The notes: a model not told the origin generated them from the letters alone. A stretch of DNA of 64,000 nt from Bugula neritina (GCA_964035545.1 OZ037770.1:11584463-11648462), one strand, 5' to 3'; numbered from the stretch's first letter, positions 1 through 12,715 are shown. Program-made: numbers and translations.

Positions 1-96
1 CCAAGTATTCACAACTGTTTTCTGTAAACAGAATAACCACATTGTGATAAGAAGTCAGTCTGATATGTCACTAAGTACAACTAACAGGACTTTATA

Positions 97-417
97 ATGA
101 TGCAGGATATAAATAACTCAGAGACCCTCTGTGGGGGAGACAACACCCTGTATTATGAACTCATGATCTTTCTGACAGCATATCTTAGTGCTGATGTACT
201 TTCTGCTATATTGACATCTGTTTTCTGTTTCATTTGTATCTCAAAGACTTGAAGTTTGTTTTGAATACAGAAAGTTATATATAAGAGGCTGCAATAAAGC
301 TCTATGATGCAGTAACTGGTTTATGTACATTTTCTTTTATACCTGCATTTCAAATAATTACTATACTATTATTTATTACAGCAGATATCGTAGCTACAAT
401 AAATCATGGCAATTGTT
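97..417 (+). pseudogene. frameshifted copy of a small hydrophobic ORF
   Basis: This is the counterpart of the intact 101-residue ORF at 9993-10298. The first 35 or so codons match closely (the peptides share the run LSADVLSAILTSV). A 7-bp insertion near 220-230 then breaks the frame and leads to an early TGA. Later bases still match copy B. Whether the intact copy is a gene is itself uncertain, so this may be only a decayed piece of a duplicated non-coding segment. Confidence 0.4.
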
Positions 418-1000
418 TTATTATAGATAAAATTAAACCTAAGTAGTCAAATAAATGGTGGACCGATACCATCTACGTCACGAAAATGTTATTAGTGCTT
501 TCAAGGTTGGAAACATTGAGTATACTTACGAAGATAAAGGGCATGGTAACATACACAACATAGTTTGTTGGCCTTTAAACTGCAAATCTAATAGCTTATA
601 GCTTATATATGCATATATATTGAAAAACTAAATTCCACACCTAATTCCATTTTTATCCATATTCTATTTAATATTATTCTTTCCAATAATTGTGGAGTAT
701 TTCATCTACAGATTACTTTAAAGTTTAAAACCTAGTTCACACTTATAAATGGTATAATAGAAGAATCACTATCCAAGGAACAGTTGTAGTCTGTATTGGT
801 TAGTGAAGTCATAGCTGCTCCACTGCTAGTACAAACAGAAACTGCACTCATGCAAACCCAAAGTTGCCAACATGGTGAGGGCTAGTCCCTTTGTTATAAA
901 GATTGTCACATGGCTATCTATTGTAAAGCATAAAAGTGAAATTCATAAAATGATGGACAAACTACAATGGCATATGAAGCATCCAGCACATTATAATATA

Positions 1001-1199
1001 CAGTGCTCCCTCTGTATCTCACTAAGCGACAGGTGTAAAACCTCAACTCGTGTCATATTAGAATGCCAGATTCAACTCACGGATCAGTTGAAATTGGTGA
1101 TTAGGTTCCTATACACACATACATCAGCCACAAAACAGGGGTCAAGCTGTTCTCGTGACCTATAGAAATTCGTGAGAAAGGGGTCCTTGAGATCCACTG
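1001..1199. mobile_element. mariner-like MITE, TA-flanked, CAGTGCTCCC ends
   Basis: The left end reads CAGTGCTCCCTCTGTATCTC directly after TA, and the right end is a decayed complement (GATCCACTG) followed by TA. Length (199 bp) and left terminus match the elements at 30967-31159 and 59719-59909. Duplicate copy B has only a short remnant of a right terminus at about 10,912-10,936. TA flanks and a CAGT start fit the Tc1/mariner type. No coding capacity is present. Confidence 0.6.
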
Positions 1200-1442
1200 T
1201 ATCAAATACTATCTATTGGGCACAGGTTTTGTTTGGAAAGATAACTCTGAAGGAGGAAGCGATACGTACATGGTGCTGCAACGCTCATCAATAGTGTTAT
1301 TACTGCGTGCGTTGTGGGGAATTCCCCCAGTCCAGGGTAAGCGTTTTTTTAATCCCGCATCTGCGCAGAAAGGTCTAACGCTAACAGGAACTATAAGTAG
1401 TTCCATAGGTCTTCCGTGATGAGGTGAAGTTTGCCCCATTAA

Positions 1443-1840
1443 CCCTTTCATGCATGAATTATCTTTTAACAGCAAATTTCTAAATATTTTTGCTGAATAT
1501 AATTGATTTCATGTCTCTCAACATAAAATAACAACTTTTTTCAATTTTCATCCAGTAGATGCGAAAAAAAGATTAGTATCTACATAGGTGGACGCCATGC
1601 ATTTACTATAGAAATAGTCTACAAGGGAAAACAAGGAAAGCTTGCAAGTGAAACAGCAATTCGAAATTTTCTTTTAATTAGTTGACCTTGATCTTTTTAC
1701 ACAAAGTTATTTTATAGTAGAATGAAAAACCCTTAAACAATGCTGAAAAACTTATTAGAAAATGTGAAATATCAAAATTTTAAGCTATTTTGGTGCAACA
1801 AAGGCAGCGTCCACATATGTGGACGCTGCGCATGAAAGGG
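1443..1840. mobile_element. piggyBac-type MITE with TTAA target duplication
   Basis: This 398-bp element begins CCCTTTCATGC and ends GCATGAAAGGG, and is flanked on both sides by TTAA (1439-1442 and 1841-1844). Near the right end is a second palindrome, GTCCACATATGTGGAC (about 1809-1824), with a related GTGGACGC motif at about 1589. The duplicate segment near 11,190 has an uninterrupted site. TTAA duplication with CCYT-type ends is characteristic of the piggyBac superfamily. There is no transposase ORF, so it is non-autonomous. Confidence 0.85.
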
Positions 1841-1959
1841 TTAATTGTTTACCAACAGCAATAACTTTTAGTGTTAGCAAACTTGAAAGCGATGTTCATT
1901 GTTTTCAAATTTTGGTTTTAAAGTCAACTTATTGTAGTTCTATTATCTCTAGTTTCGGA

Positions 1960-2140
1960 TAGTTATGCTGATAGTGACACTCATAGTCATACTCATAGAG
2001 TCAGAGTGATAGTCATACTGATACTCATACCCATAGTCATACTGATACTCATACTCATACTGTTTCACACAGTCTCACTCACTTGGCTCATAGTGATAGT
2101 CAGTGACAGTCACACTGACACCCACTCACAGTACCACGCA
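1960..2140. repeat. TCATA/GATAC-type degenerate tandem repeat
   Basis: Pentamer-to-hexamer repeats such as ATACTCATAGTCATACTGAT make up this block. A shorter version lies at about 11,310-11,460 in duplicate B, and a related one at 23,320-23,395. The block is non-coding; short ORFs here are repeat translations. Confidence 0.75.
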
Positions 2141-3041
2141 TAGTCTTGCTGTCACACTCACTGCCACAGTGTTTTGATAATGACAATCACAATGATTATG
2201 ATAACATTTCTCATCAGCAACTGCAAGATACTTGTGATTTAGTTACTATTTGTCAGTCTCATGATCATCTTCATCTTGAGTTTGTACTTTACGTTCTCAT
2301 GATGATGATGCTGGTAATCATAGTCATAATCATAATGATGTTGAAGTTTAATTTATCAAATGATACAAAATAAAGTATTAGTAAAGCATATGTTTTGTAA
2401 TTTTATAAAACTGCTCAACAGAACTCATTAAACTTACAGGGCCTCTGCTGTAGACTGTAGAGGTAGATGCAGTAACAGAAGCATTAGAAACCACATATAT
2501 TTATAACCATTTACAATACAATAATTCCAATTTCTTCACATTCTATTAAATGTCAATAAAATGCATCACTTTTTGGAATATTGAGTGAATTGCGAGGAAA
2601 ACCTAATTCAAGAACCTTCATAATTTTTGTGGCTACAATTCCCAATTCTTAGAATAATTATTAAGAAAATTCCTCTTGTTACTAATTGATTTATTATGTA
2701 ATAGCTCTGAACCATTATCTGCAGGTACTGCAGTACACAAGTGTGTTTTTACATCTTGGTATTTCAATATATAGTTTATTATACAGCAAGGGTTCATTAT
2801 TGAAAAGATCGTTTTTAAGTTTTAGAGAGTGATTGAAATACATTATATCAGCTCTGCAGTTTTATAGTTGAGTTACATTCTACATTGTTTAAAGATATTA
2901 AGTAGTGAGTCAGAAGAGACACAAACATAAACTACTAAATTCTCTCATTACAGTAAACTACATGGAATCTGAATACACTTTATAATATGATATAATATAA
3001 TATAATATGTTTTCCTGTTTTATAATATAGAGTTGAGTGAA
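2141..3041. other. upstream flank of the TRIM-like gene, no gene seen
   Basis: The first 400 bases are shared with copy B at 11,460-11,866; the rest is unique to copy A. Short ORFs at 2146-2373 and in the duplicate are ATG/ATC-rich and look repeat-derived. The region just before the start codon contains a short TATAATA run (about 2990-3030). No convincing promoter motif can be singled out. Confidence 0.5.
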
Positions 3042-6000
3042 ATGGCTGCAGCAGAAGAAGTTGAGTGTGGATTCTGTTTACTAAAAGAAGGTTTAGAGAA
3101 TCCCAAATGTCTACCATGTGGTCATGTACACTGTTTACTGTGTCTTACTCGTAATGTTGATGTGAATGACATGATCAGGTGTCCCTGGTGTAGGTAAGTT
3201 AGTTTTGTATAGGCAGAGCTGAGACATACTGTTGGTAAGGAGTTAATGATTTACATCAGATGTTTTACCTTATACTGAATTTTTACATTACGTTATATAT
3301 ATTTTAGATTATTACTAATTAATTATGTGTCTTGTCACAGGGAAGTGTTTGATGTGAGAGTGGAGAATCTTCCATCCGCTGATGTTGCAGACAACTCCGT
3401 ATCATGTGACGTCTGCACTAAAAAGGGGCTGAAGAAAGTACCAGCCATCATATACTGTACTGTGTGCCGTAAACTCTTCTGCAGAAAACATGATGAGGTG
3501 ATACTTTCATTAAATACTTCTTCAGTTGATGTTCAACACTGCATACTCTAACTCAGCCTCTGATTACATATTGGTGTACTTGAATGTTGATTTATAAGAA
3601 AGCACTGAGAGATCATGTTTCACTTTTATCTGTTGTATCTGCTCTCATGTAAACTGCACATTTATTTTTAGACTTTGTGTTAGTGGGAATTTTTATGTTC
3701 CTATAAATATTTGTAAATGTTTATATCATGTATTTGTAAGTTTCGTTTCTTTTCCACTATATGGATAGATGAGTTATATTTCTCAGTAAATAAATATCCT
3801 GTTATATTCAGTCACATGATGACACCAATGATGACCACCAGAAGATGACCATCTCGGACTACAGAATACAAGCCAAGAGACTAGAGAAAAGAGTTTGTCC
3901 CAAACACACAGCATATCCCTACATACAAGGATGTAGAGTCTGTGTTCAGTTATTCTGTATGCAGTGCGTATCTCAGACTAACTTTTGTGTTGGAGGTAAG
4001 ATGGTCTACTGAAATTTATTTGCTAAACGCTGGGAAATTTGATAAACTATATTACTATCTCAGTAACTCTTGTAATAAAGCTGCCTCCTCTAGGAATCAA
4101 ACTTCAGTCCTCCAACTAGCAAGCTAACGCGCTACTCATTACACTATGAGGGCTACTAGGGTATCACAACACTAGAAATCTGAAGCTAGTATAGAGAGAT
4201 GGTTTACTAACTTTACTTATGGTAGAATTATCTAACTCGTTATTTTTAAATTAGAGATTCAGCAGTAGGCAAATAATTTTTAAGTTATGAAATGTAGTCA
4301 ATTGAACATTTAAAATAAAAATTAGAAATAATAAATGTAGGACAATAGTAAGGCATTTATGATGAAATATAATAATAATTATTTTATGTAGCTAGTATTA
4401 TGTCTATTAGTATAGATAAAAGCTTCCCATTTTGTCAAGTCTGCACACTTAATGCAAAAGCTGTACAAATAGTGGTTATGAGTGCTCTATTCCGTCAAAT
4501 CTGAGTGAATTTTTGTAAATTCAAATGTCACTCACTTGTACAGCCTGTCTAAGCTTTGTCACGATTTTGCCACGGTGAAGTTTAGTTTTTATTTTCATTT
4601 TAGACTCACCACACCACATGGTTAATCTAGATGATTTAATCAAAGAGCTTATCAATATAGATGATCTTCTCACCACTGAAAACAAGATGTCTGCTTTCTT
4701 CAAACACCTTTCTAAAACTGTGTCAGACTTTGATAATGAGACGGAGGGATTGCTGAATATTCTTCATACACAGCGTGATGAACAGGTTCTGTGTTTATAG
4801 AAATACTTTCTGTTACTCTGTAATCTACATTCTGTAGTCAGGTGTTAGTGAAGCATTACAATACTAATACTAATGAGTAACAGTTAGGTGACTAGCTACT
4901 ATTCTGTGTGAATTAAATCACTGTATTTTGTTTAAAAAGTTGCAACTTTTAAAATCAAATCTGAAAACTTTTTCTAATAAGTTGTCAATATTCTGCAATG
5001 TGCTGATACAATGTATGATGTAGTTGACTGAAGTGAGACTAAAGTATGAGAAACTGGAGAAGGAATTCTTAGCTAGTAGAAAGAAGACTAAAGAGGGACT
5101 GAACAGATACATGGAGAGAGAAGTTGGAACTGTTTTGTCTCAACTGAGTAACAGTAGAATGAAGATAGAAGCTCAACTTAGACAAAACCATCAGGTGAGC
5201 AGTGTTCACCATCTGTTTATAAAATATATTTAGAATATTGTTTTTATAGGTTTTTAAAAATAACTAAGCTTGCCTTTGTCATTTATTTCTGTTTCAGATT
5301 TACTTCAATATAAAAAAAAGTGAAAATAAAATAATTTACACAACTTATTGTTTTACATTTGCTGCAACTATCTTCACACCAGCCTTGATTATTCACTTCT
5401 TTTACAGCTGTAAAAGTGTTAACCACCTGCAAGCTAGGACATCATATCTGTATAGTTATAACATCAAATCCGTATAGTTATGGCATCATATCCGTATAGT
5501 TATGGCATCATATCCGTATAATTATGACATCATAGCTGTATAGTTGTGACATCATAGCTGTATAGTTATGAAATCATGATTATACAATTTTGTCAGCCCA
5601 AGTAAAGTTGTAGAGCTTAAGACTTGGCTTAAAGCAAGACTTGAATTTGTGAATGTCACAATTTCCACCTCCAAATGTCACTTTACAAACACACTTTGAA
5701 ATAAAATATTATGTATAGTTTATATTAGTATTTGTTTGTCACCACATTTGTGTGTAACATATGTATTATAATTGGTAATGTTGACATTTTTATGCATATC
5801 GTTATGTAAACATACACAGGGCTGACAACAGTTATTAAATGAAGTTATCTCCACATATCCCTGCATGCTGATGTTTGTTATATACTGTAGGTGGATCTGG
5901 TTGAAGGATTTGCAGAGATTAAAGAGAGAATACAGAGACTGATATCTGTTGAGATACCTAAACTAGAACTATGTGATGTCATGTCTCTAAAGGTCAAAGG

Positions 6001-7369
6001 TTAGTATACTAAACTAGAGCTGTGTGATGTCATGTCTCTAGAGGTTAAAGGTTAGCACACTAAGCTGGAGATTCTAGCGCACACACAGTATTATACTACT
6101 AATATTTTTAAAAGCTTCTAATAATCATGTATCTGCATTATATAATATAACGTATGAACTTTAACATTTGGCATCTTATCTGAAAATTAACCCCATGTGT
6201 GTGAAACTATTGGTTGGAAAATTTGAATATCTGTTCAGATAGCCCTGTGTGTAGGTTTACTCAGAGTTTCTATTAATAGAATTTATACACATACTCACTT
6301 TTATATGACATACATATTTTATATACATACTCACTTATATATAAGTATACACACATACACACATATTCACATGTATATTGTAGAAGAGAAGAGAGATGTA
6401 GAAATAGACTTGGTTCCTGCAGCAGACATGATTATTAGTTTAGAACAAGGAGTGACAACTCGTACTCTTCCTAAATCTCTCAAACTCATACAGTCTGTTG
6501 ATGTTTCTGATGAATGTTATTCTGTCTGTGAATATAAGGATAGCACTTATGTAGGGCTGGCATATGGTGCGGGGATAGACAGAATAGATGAGAGTTTCAG
6601 TGTTTCCAAGTCTTTTATTTCTCTTACTTCCTATGTAACTGGAGTCACAGTACATGGGAATAAGCTGTATGCTCTACAGGGTATCAGCAGCACTAATTGG
6701 GTGGTACATGTGTATGATCTTACTGGGAAACAGGTGACCAGCTGGTTTCACCATGATAGTAGTTACTGTGTAAACAAACTTGCCATTGTTGATGATCAGG
6801 TTGTGGTTCCTGATAGACACAGTAAAATACTTACAATCTACTCTCTTACTGGGGAGGTAATTAAACATGTCTCCTGCCCTCTACTCAGCGATAGTAATAC
6901 AGCAATATGTGCAGCAGACAGACATTGTGTAGTAGTTTCTGACTCTGGTTCTTCTCGAGTATTTAAATTAGATTTGACAACAAAGAAAGTCATCTGGACA
7001 TGCAAGGATGTATCTCATCCAGAAGGTGTGACCTGCTATAGAAGTAAATATATTCTTGTGACTAACTGCAGCAGTAAAACCACCATCTGGATACTGGATG
7101 TGGAGACAGGTTAGTTTTACATTGGTTAGTTAACTACTGTTACCAATATATTAGTATTTCTCACAGTTTCACACTATAAAATATACTATGCTATGTACTA
7201 ATGATGACACACTAATACATCATTTCCTGTTACAGGTACACTACTGTCCAAAGTAGAAGATCCAACTGATAGAGCTAGGAGTGGTGTGTGTGATCTCCAT
7301 GTGTATAAAGACACTCTGATTGTACCTAGATACAATGAGAAGAAAGTTCTGTTTTACCAGCTAAACTAA
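3042..7369 (+). CDS. TRIM-like RING/B-box/coiled-coil/beta-propeller protein (8 exons)
   Basis: The exons are 3042-3193, 3341-3497, 3812-3995, 4604-4785, 5024-5194, 5891-5999, 6384-7109 and 7236-7369. All have GT-AG borders and compatible phases, totalling 1,815 nt (604 residues). RING ligands are C9, C12, C26, H28, C31, C34, C47 and C50. The first B-box uses C73, C76, C90, C93, C98 and H101. The second uses C132, H135, C144/C147, C152, C155 and H168/H169. Residues of about 170-315 are charged and heptad-like, as in a coiled coil. The C-terminal 285 residues carry repeated blades with motifs such as YDLTGKQVTSW, IYSLTGEVIKHV and LDLTTKKVIW, as in NHL or SMP30-type propellers. TRIM proteins of this layout are usually ubiquitin E3 ligases with the propeller binding substrate or RNA. 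Substrate and exact orthology are unknown. A decayed duplicate lies at 12,905-17,136. Confidence 0.88.
5430..5590 (+). repeat. 22-bp minisatellite in TRIM-like intron 5
   Basis: About six degenerate copies of a unit beginning CATCATATCCGTATAGTTAT are arranged head to tail. They lie between the coiled-coil exon ending at 5194 and the exon starting at 5891. Copy B lacks this part. Confidence 0.7.
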
Positions 7370-8454
7370 ACAGGTATTTGACAGGATATTATTCCATCTT
7401 GTGGTACATTTATTATATTGTTTATCACACTAGACTCTGTTTGAATACATCTGGTGCTCAACTCTGTGTTTTCTACTAATGTACATATTTGTGATGATAT
7501 GTCTGAGATGTACAACTTCTACATATACACTGTGTCTGTTATTTCTAGATGATTCTCAAAGTTGACTTTGTGGACTGAGTTCTTCAACACAAAGCCATGA
7601 TAGAGTGTGGGAGGCTGTATGACGTCCCAGTAACTAACGTATACACCTAAACCTAACTAATTTCAAGTAATAATCCATTTTCTTTTTTATCAAGCCTCTT
7701 CCACACAACCTGCAAGACTTCACGGTATTAAATAGTCTGTAACTTTTTATATATCTAACATGATTTGCATTGAATGGTCATGTAGAGATCAATGTATTTA
7801 TAATGGTTAATCTATGTCTGCATTTCCTACAGACTGAAATACTATTATATCACAATGTTTATTGTTTACTATCAAATATCAACCACTACTACTGCATTAA
7901 TTTTGCTGTTGAAAAGTTGTGTATTTTGACTGATGGCCATAATACATGATTTATTACTTGATTTTTGTCTACACAAGAATTAACTCCATATTGCTAATTA
8001 GATTGTATGTTTGAATTTGATTCTTATTTTCTTTAAATATTCTGTGAAATAAATTGCTTTTTTTGTAGGCTATAAATATTCTTGATGGGACTTCTGAATG
8101 CAACATCACAGAGTTATGTAATAGTTGACTGTATGGTTGTTTTACAGGAAGTTTTGAAACATTACATGCCCTGGCATCTTTGTTTGGAAATCGATTTAGG
8201 CAGCAAGAAGTTTGGGGTCACTGAGTGCATTGGCCAAGGACTTTTCAAGTTTGGGTGTGCACTCTGGGAGCTGAACAATGAACTCAGTGACCTTGAAGTT
8301 TGTGCTTCACTTGACCATAATTTAATAATTCCAACCATAGTGCATAGTTTACTACATAGTTATGACCTATACTAGAGGTGTCCAAATTCAGGGACCAAAG
8401 CTACATGTGATACCTAACCTTTAAACCATGATACTATAAAAGTGTCCAATTTCA
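7370..8454. other. 3' flank of TRIM-like gene; no further gene supported
   Basis: The bases to about 7640 are shared with copy B (17,137-17,390). A possible polyadenylation signal AATAAA lies at 8048-8053, about 680 bases after the stop. An unrecognised 97-codon ORF at 8082-8375 has no family motif and no splice context, and is not counted as a gene. Confidence 0.45.
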
Positions 8455-9147
8455 ATCACCGGCTTTCCATGTACCGATCTCGGCGAGATCGATCCATGGA
8501 AAGACTCCAGATCGATCTGAGAAGTAGAAAAAGACTGTTCGCTAAAATGTTGTCTGCTGATAAAAATGACAACTTACTGATAAATACTAAGCAAATTACT
8601 TAATAATTACGATAGCCACATTTTCAGATGCCAAAACTTTGACTTTCAGTACTATGATTAAAAAAACTCAATTATATAAAATTATAGTCCATAGAAATTA
8701 CAAAAAATTGGAGCATTTAAATTGAATTTAAATGACTAGTAAAACTTACTTTCATTAGTTATTTGCTGCGTAATTTCAAGCTTAACAATCCTGTAAGTTT
8801 ATGAATAATCTGCAAGATAGCTATTAATTTTATTTAAGCTGTTGAGCTAAAAAATTAAAAGTGATTATCTTAAATTGGCTATATTACTTTACACTAAAAG
8901 CTTTGTTGCGTATTGTTTACAAGCACCATTAATTTTTAGACATCAACAATCTTGTTTTTTAACCTCAGCAGCTTTAATCATCCAGATTTGTGAACAAATT
9001 ATACTATTAAAGTACTCTTCACTTAAGAGGAGGCAACTCCGTGAGATCGATCTGACACTTCTCATGGAAAAACGATCGATCTGAGAGGTATGCTCAGATC
9101 GATCTCAGCGAGATCGATCTGAGATCGGTACATGGAAAGCCGGTGAT
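8455..9147. mobile_element. 693-bp inverted-repeat element rich in GATCGATC palindromes
   Basis: The ends are perfect 27-bp inverted repeats beginning ATCACCGGCTTTCCATGTAC. Inside each terminus are extra palindromes of the GAGATCGATCTC type: near 8483-8522 at the left, and at 9043-9057, 9073-9085 and 9098-9122 at the right. A 3-bp TCA lies on both sides and may be the target duplication. There is no transposase ORF. The superfamily is not clear from the termini. Confidence 0.75.
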
Positions 9148-9887
9148 TCACAATAGGTCTGTGTGGACCAACTAATATCTGCTTGTAAACCAAATGGTAG
9201 AGTCTAGAACCAGTATAAGTTATGATAGCATTACTTCCTGTTTACCTGGTCTCCAATAGCAACAATGTTAACATGAATATCAGTCAGGTATTGTGAGGGT
9301 ACATGAAACCTGTATAAGTGTATTTGTAAAGTAATTACTAACGTGGTAGTAGCATATAGTATTGGACAGTCTCTGATATGTTAGTAACATCTTTGAGTTG
9401 TTACACCTGACTTCTCCTTATGGTGATGGTAAGATCCTTTAACCTCAGGTCTAGTCTACTGACAATTTGTAGGACTTTCGGTTTGAGTGACAGTTTGAAA
9501 TCCTTGTGTGGCAACATAACCATCCTAATCATTTGATTGGCTGTTTTAGAAAAATAGTCAAAATGATTAATTATTCCAATATATTCTATAAGCAGTGAAT
9601 AAATTAATAAATTAAAGTGGTTACAGCTATTAATAGCAAAATATTTTACTATAAATACTTCACTATGTCTTATTCCTGCAATAAAATTTACATAATTTAT
9701 ATTCTGTGTAGAGTATAACATAAGCAGTGTAGCAGCCTGTTATATAGAGCTGCTTGGAGATTCTTACTGGGGTTATGATCAAGTTTATTGCTTCAGCATT
9801 TCGGTTCGTAAGAAAGTTGCTTTATTACATTCCCAGACAGTATTTCACATTCTGTAGAGTTTGAAGTAACTACACAGTGTAACTGTT
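9148..9887. other. spacer between duplicated segments, no gene seen
   Basis: AT-rich DNA with no recognisable exon on either strand. A 106-codon minus-strand ORF at 9401-9721 has no recognisable motif and is probably fortuitous. Confidence 0.4.
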
Positions 9888-11866
9888 ACCAAGAATTAAC
9901 TCACAAATGTTTTCTGTAAATAAAATAATCACATTGTGGTAAGAAGTGAGACTGGTATATTACTAAATACAACTAACAGGACTAATTTTATAATGATGCT
10001 GGATATAAATAACTCAGACACCCTCTGTGGGGGAGACAACAGCCTGCATTATGAACTCATGATATTTCTGACAGCATATCTTAGTGCTGATGTACTTTCT
10101 GCTATATTGACATCTGTTTCATTTGTATCTCAAAGAGTTGGACTTTATTTTGAATGCATAAAGTTATATATAACAATAAGGCTCTATGGTGCAGTAACTG
10201 GTTTATGTACGTTTTCTTTTATACCTGCATTTCAAATAATTACTATACTATTATTTATTACAGCAGATATCGTAGCTACAATAAATCATGACAAATAGTC
10301 TATTATACATGTGATTAAACCTAAATAGTCAAATAAACCGATACCATTTTCGTCACAAAAATGTTAGTGTTTTTAAGGTTGAAAAAATTGAGTATACTTA
10401 TGAAGATAAAGGTCATGGTAACATACACAACATATAGTTTGTTGGCCTTTAAACTGCAGATCTAAATGTCAGACCACAACATAATACTACATCTACATTA
10501 GTTTGAACACAAGTTTATAACTTATATGCATATTATATATTGAAAGACTAAATTCCACACCCATTTCCATATATCCATCCATATTCTAATTAATATTATT
10601 CTTCCCAATAATTGTGGAGTAATTATTCTATATAATACTTTAAAGTTTAAAACCATCTATAATATAATGCGCTTTAAAGTTAAAAACAGAAGAGTCATTA
10701 TTCAAGGAACAGTTGTAGTCTGTATTGGTTAGTAAGGTCATAGCTGCTCCACTGCTAGTACAAACAGAAACTGCACTCAAACCCAAAGATGCCAACATGG
10801 TGAGAGCTCCCTTTGTTTTAAAGGCTGTCATATGGATATCTACTGTAAAGCATAAAAGTGAGATTCACAAAATGATGGGCAAACTACAATGGCATGAAGT
10901 TTTCACCGTTTAATATACCTGAGGGAGCACTGTCTCTAATACTAATTGCGCACAGGTTTTGTTTGGAAAGATAACTCTGAAGGAGGGGTTCGATGCGTAA
11001 TGTTGCTGCAACGTTTATCAAGAGTGTTATTACTATGCGCGTTAGGGAATTCCCCCAGTCCAAGGAAAGTTTTATTTTAATCCCGCGTCTGCGCATAAAG
11101 GTCTAACACTAACAGGAACTATTACAAGTTACTAGTTACTAAGGTTACCAAGTACTAAGGTCGTCCGTGACGAGGTGAAGTTTGCCTCATTAATAATTGT
11201 TTACCGACAGCAATAACTGTAGGTGTTGGCAAACTTGAAATTGATCTTCATTGTTTTCTAATTTCAGTTTTAAAATCAACTTATTATAATTTTATCATCT
11301 CTAGTTTCAGATAGTTATGTTCATAGTGGCACTCATACTCATAGTCATACTGATACTGTTCCACTAAGTCTCACTCACGTGACTCATAGTGATACTGATA
11401 GTCAGTGACAGTCACACTGACACTCACTCACAGTACCACACTTAGTCTTGCTGTGGCAGCAACTGATCTAGTGTCAGTCACTGTGCCACACAGTTTTGAA
11501 AACGACAATGATTATGATAACATTTCTAATCACTAATCAGCAAGATACTTGTGAATTAGTTACTATTGCTCAATCTCAGGATCATCTTCATGTTGAGTTT
11601 GTATTTCACGTGCTCATGATGATGGTGATCATAGTCATACTCATAATGATATTGAAGTTTAAATTAATAAATAATACAAAGTAAAATATTAGTAAAGCAT
11701 ATGTTTTGTAATTTTAATAAAACTGCTCAACAGAACTTATTAAACTTACAGGGCCTCTGCTGTAGACTGTAGAGGTAGATGCAGTAAGTGTAACAGAAGC
11801 ATTAAAAACCACATATATTTATAACTATTTACAATACAATGATTCAAATTTTTTCACATTTGTTAT
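9888..11866. repeat. 5' part of tandem segmental duplication, copy B
   Basis: It aligns with 1-2560 of the window. It lacks the TTAA-flanked element of copy A and most of the TA-flanked one. Homology stops at about 11,866 and resumes at about 12,716, opposite position 5,710 of copy A. Roughly 3.1 kb carrying the first five exons of the TRIM-like gene is therefore missing here. Confidence 0.85.
9993..10298 (+). CDS. small hydrophobic ORF, possible membrane protein (uncertain)
   Basis: The 101 codons run from ATG 9993 to TAG 10,296-10,298; an open stretch continues upstream. The peptide has two strongly hydrophobic parts, roughly residues 22-45 and 65-98, which could form two to three membrane helices. 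I do not recognise a family. Copy A carries a 7-bp frameshift at the same place. Points in favour are the length of the open frame in AT-rich DNA and mostly conservative differences in the first third. Against it are no visible splice partners and a broken duplicate. It may be a terminal exon of an unrecognised gene, or chance. Confidence 0.3.
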   Translation: MMLDINNSDTLCGGDNSLHYELMIFLTAYLSADVLSAILTSVSFVSQRVGLYFECIKLYITIRLYGAVTGLCTFSFIPAFQIITILLFITADIVATINHDK

Positions 11867-12225
11867 ATTGTCAGATTTGAATAAGCAATCCAATATAATT
11901 TGCAATCAAATCAAGTATAATTTATTTCAATCGAACTAAAATTCTCACGCATGAGTTTAACTAACTAGCTGAAATGTAAGGTCCTACTTACTCGACAGTC
12001 TGCGCAAGAGTCCCCTCGTGCAGTCTTTACTTTTACTTTTACTCTCACAATAGCCAATATCCAAGCCGTACAAGCTGGTAGGAAATCTGGTAGGGAATCC
12101 GAATGCTTGTAAGGCAGTTAGCCAATCGCCTCAGGTTAGCTTGTAGCTTATCTGCTAAAGACTATAAACCACATTATATTTCACTAGCGTGCTTAACTAA
12201 CTAGCGTAACACCACGCATGCTCTT

Positions 12226-12303
<78 letters not shown>

Positions 12304-12715
12304 CTCTAAATTACAATATAACCTCGATGTAAGCACAACATCCCTCCAGGACTATTAAAGAAAACAAAACATATGTAAACTACATATTACATGAGTACTT
12401 ATTAATGTAAACAACATATTACATGAGTACTTATTAATGTAAACAACATATTACATGAGTACTTATTAATGTAAAAAACATATTACATGAGTACTTATTA
12501 ATGTAAACAACATATTACATGAGTACTTATTAATGTAAACAACATATTACATAAGTATTTAAAACGAACAAGTAAAGTAAGCAACATATTACATGAAAAT
12601 TTAAAAATGAACAAAAACTACAGGTCACATGTACCCAGAACTAGTACATGTGGTTATCTTGAAATCGTACTGGCATTCTCCGCTCGCGGACTCTAACACC
12701 GATACTAATATAAAC
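11867..12715. repeat. replacement DNA in copy B: AT run and 32-bp tandem repeats
   Basis: This block sits exactly where copy A has RING, B-box and coiled-coil exons. It contains an (AT)n run at about 12,228-12,301 and five to six copies of a 32-bp unit (core ACATATTACATGAGTACTTA) at about 12,371-12,550. The remainder is unrecognised. No exon is visible. Confidence 0.75.

Larger units (their letters stand above)
1..2560. repeat. 5' part of tandem segmental duplication, copy A
   Basis: This stretch aligns base by base, with small indels, to 9888-11866. Shared landmarks are the hydrophobic ORF (97-417 versus 9993-10298), the block around 780-960 versus 10700-10890, the TCATA-type tandem repeats and the block at 2420-2510. 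The alignment is broken only by two small inserted elements (1001-1199 and 1443-1840). The left edge of the duplication is outside the window. The duplication continues through the propeller gene to about 7640. Confidence 0.85.

Noticed and set aside
8082-8375. 97-codon ORF after the TRIM-like gene
   Set aside because: No motif, no duplicate counterpart and no splice signals supporting it.
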